This document shows, piece after piece, positions 61,626-64,000 of a DNA stretch of 64,000 bases (within the stretch, counting starts at the first letter, position 1; each line of letters opens with the position of its first letter). Origin of the DNA: Macquaria australasica (lineage: Eukaryota; Chordata; Actinopteri; Centrarchiformes; Percichthyidae); the NCBI GenBank assembly GCA_005408345.1, contig SEMN01000259.1:620001-684000 (forward strand), in the 5' to 3' direction. The notes under the pieces were generated by a model that saw nothing but the letters and a program-made list of their open reading frames with translations, was not told the origin of the DNA and did not search any database. Position numbers and translations under genes: made by a program.

Positions 61626-64000
61626 ATTTTTGATTCTGATTTTAAAAGTATCTATGTGCTGAGTTTGTTAAATTGCCCATAGTGACCTTAAAACCTTGAG
61701 GTGGAAGTTTCCCTTCCCAGTTTAAAGTTGAGTTTCAGAAGATCACAGTTGAGCTGTGATAATCACCATCTATGAACTAATCCTGCAGTTGTTCCATAGA
61801 CAGAGAATAATGAGGAAACGGCTGGGACACTATAGCCTTATTTTCACGTGACTAGTACTTGGGATCTTATTGCAATTTAAAGTGGCATTAATCTAAAACA
61901 AGCTAACAGACATGCTATTGCCCTTTAAAGTTTCTGTGGCTAACATGTCAGCAAACAGTTGCAAACTTGCACATCCAACAGACGCGGACTAACATTGTCA
62001 TCCCATTTAAGTCCGGTTTCTAGTCACCTGTTGAATGTAATTCCAATATTCACTCTCATTTAGCTTGGTTTTGTTCACCACCACCTCCTGAGAAAACTTT
62101 TTTCACCAGCTAATCACTAGCTTTTGTCGTTAGTGGGTTTAGCTGGATGAAACGCCTGAATTTGCACCTTGTATGGTACCAAATCATTAATATTTTGACA
62201 GCAGCATCAATTATTCTCTACCCAGTAGAGAAAAGTATGTAAAAACCACAAAATCTAAGCATGTCCATCTCTAAATTACTGACACACTAGGTGGGACCAA
62301 TATTAGATGACTTCTACTAGGTGATATGTGGTTGAATTTTTACTTTACACATCATGGACATGGCTGAGTCACACATTATTAAAACACAGACGTCCATCTG
62401 CAGTTATTACAAATCACAGTGGGACCCCAGGTGATACTGGTCCTGTGTGCAAGCCAGGCTTATAAGTTATGGGCACATTGGGGTCATAGCATATGAGTCA
62501 CAGCTGCAAGCCCATCGTTTAAATAGAAGTAGTTTGGGTGTTATATAAAATCTGAGCCCACGGTGTGAAAATATAACTCGGTGTCAGTGGACCTTCTCCA
62601 AAAACTGCCACCTGATAACATCAATTCAAGTTTTACTACTCTGATTTCCACCTAAGGATAGTTGTCAATGTTTTTTTAGATATTGATTTTACGTATATCG
62701 TTGGATTAGCACAATGTCAATTCAGTTTTAGGATCCATTTTCCTAATGCCGCTAATGATTCTTGACTAAAAAGGAGGCTGCACCTTTAAATTTACCTGAG
62801 TACTTTCAGCCGCTGTGATTAAATGCAAAACCCAGTTGCGTGAGCTCACATTCAGCTCCTTGGCTGTCCACTCTATGCTTGACCAAAAAGCTCATTCCCT
62901 AAGAGCACTTCAATGTATGCGCTGTCATACTGGGTGAAACTGGGCCATCTTATTGTGTCTCCAGTCCTCATTTCAACACGGATCCTTTTGAAAAGCCTGC
63001 CAGTACCCCGTCCTCCACTAAATGTGTAGGGAGGAGATAGTGCATTCTCATGTTATCTGCCACCGGCCTCTTGCCCCTTCAGCCATTTTCTCATTTCACA
63101 GATTTGACCAGGAGGTGACCTTGGCTTTTTAAGTGCTTTTAAGACAGAGCCAAGTCTCCTCTTCCTTTTTCCTGTCTCACAAATGGAGACAGAGAGAGAA
63201 GGAGAGGGAGAGGGGATTTCTTTCCGGCCTTTTCTTCAATGGCTTTTTTCCTCCCTCTTCTTTTTCATCCTCTCTGCCCGTAGCCAATGTCCAGTTTGTT
63301 TCTTTTTTTTCTTTTTTTTTTATGGAGTAGACATGATGACAGGCTGTTGTCTGCTAATTCACGTGGGTCTGTGCTTTTAATGTAGAAAATGGCCTCAGGG
63401 GAGCAGCAGCATATGTTTGTGACACATGACGTCAGGCACAAAGGGCAGTCAGGGAGTTTGAAGTCGGGGAGACACACAGTCTATTAGCCGAATGTGATAT
63501 AACAAAGAACTAATTGAATATCTTTGCCCTAGAGAGTACTTCACAATATTCAAATACTAATCATCTTTTGTCTCGGATGTAGGTAATAATTTATATCACC
63601 AGCCGCATTTTCACAACCTCACACAAGGGATGGGAGAGAAATGAAGAGCATATGCACGTGTCTGCCTGTGTACCGGGGGTGTACGCATGTCAAGTGTGTT
63701 TTCTAGTGGAAATAAGCAGACAGTATCGCAGTCCTCCATCGCCATCCCTCCCAAGTGTACCCCTGGCAGAGCGCTAATCTAGGTCAAAGTGCTAACTGCT
63801 TAGAAGGGCCGTGGAGAGGCTCGGTCACATATGAATCATTTCTCACACCTCCCATCCTCATTATGCTCGCCGCAGCTGGAACGGCTAAAGGCTTTCATAT
63901 TTCCCACTGACCTTAGACGTAAACATCCAGACAACACTCTGAAAGCTTCAGCGGCAACCACATCCTCAATCTCTTTCACGTCGAGACTGTCAGTGACTCT
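61626..64000. other. Non-coding block, end of window
   Basis: No gene or element is supported. A strand-asymmetric stretch at 63155-63325 has a purine-rich part (GAGACAGAGAGAGAAGGAGA near 63185) followed by long pyrimidine tracts, which gives open but meaningless frames. The last kilobase has balanced composition and no simple repeats and could be conserved non-coding DNA. Confidence 0.45.

Noticed and set aside
63133..63380. Overlapping open frames of 65 codons
   Set aside because: Translations of purine and pyrimidine tracts in different frames, with no independent support.

Overview
This window looks like non-coding DNA from a ray-finned fish, probably a percomorph. It is AT-rich, has no long open reading frames, and carries simple repeats, poly-A and poly-T runs and many degraded transposable elements. 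The elements recognised by recall belong to families typical of teleosts: tRNA-derived SINEs, short inverted-repeat elements, a PIF/Harbinger element with a decayed transposase, and truncated LINEs of the L1 and L2/CR1 kinds. I found no confident multi-exon gene, rRNA, functional tRNA or CRISPR array, and no prokaryotic-style operon. The window is best read as a gene desert or a large intron.

Layout. Bases 1-3340 are unique-looking. Positions 3343-3682 hold a perfect 94-bp palindrome made from the head of a SINE-like repeat, followed by its body. Two copies of one fish inverted-repeat family lie at 3824-4103 and 6271-6560. A 977-bp PIF/Harbinger-type element with a TTA target duplication spans 8953-9929 and still holds a broken transposase N-terminus. 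Bases 9930-18220 are mostly unique. A LINE fragment lies at 18226-18500. At 21790-22795 a minus-strand L1-like 3' end is interrupted by a 524-bp fold-back element with a 6-bp target duplication and internal 21-bp repeats.

The best exon-like segment is 23977-24047, with a good acceptor, an in-frame upstream stop, a strong start context and a GTAAGT donor. Next come an internally repeated fish element (24880-25217), G-rich tracts with a tetranucleotide repeat (25492-27504), a diverged 80-bp tandem array (31026-31242), a 524-bp terminal-inverted-repeat element (33475-33998), a cluster of direct and inverted copies of a 14-bp word (34776-35089), a tRNA-derived SINE (40731-41005), two weak coding candidates near 50.2-51.1 kb, a tRNA-like SINE head (51667), an L2/CR1-like LINE 3' end (55715-56141), a 27-bp-stem hairpin (59248-59308), and a minus-strand LINE tail (61257-61625).

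No gene set can be shown to work together. The clearest biology is the history of mobile elements: nested insertion, palindrome formation and repeat expansion. Several long unique blocks could be regulatory, but that needs cross-species alignment. Family assignments come from recall of family features, not from a search.
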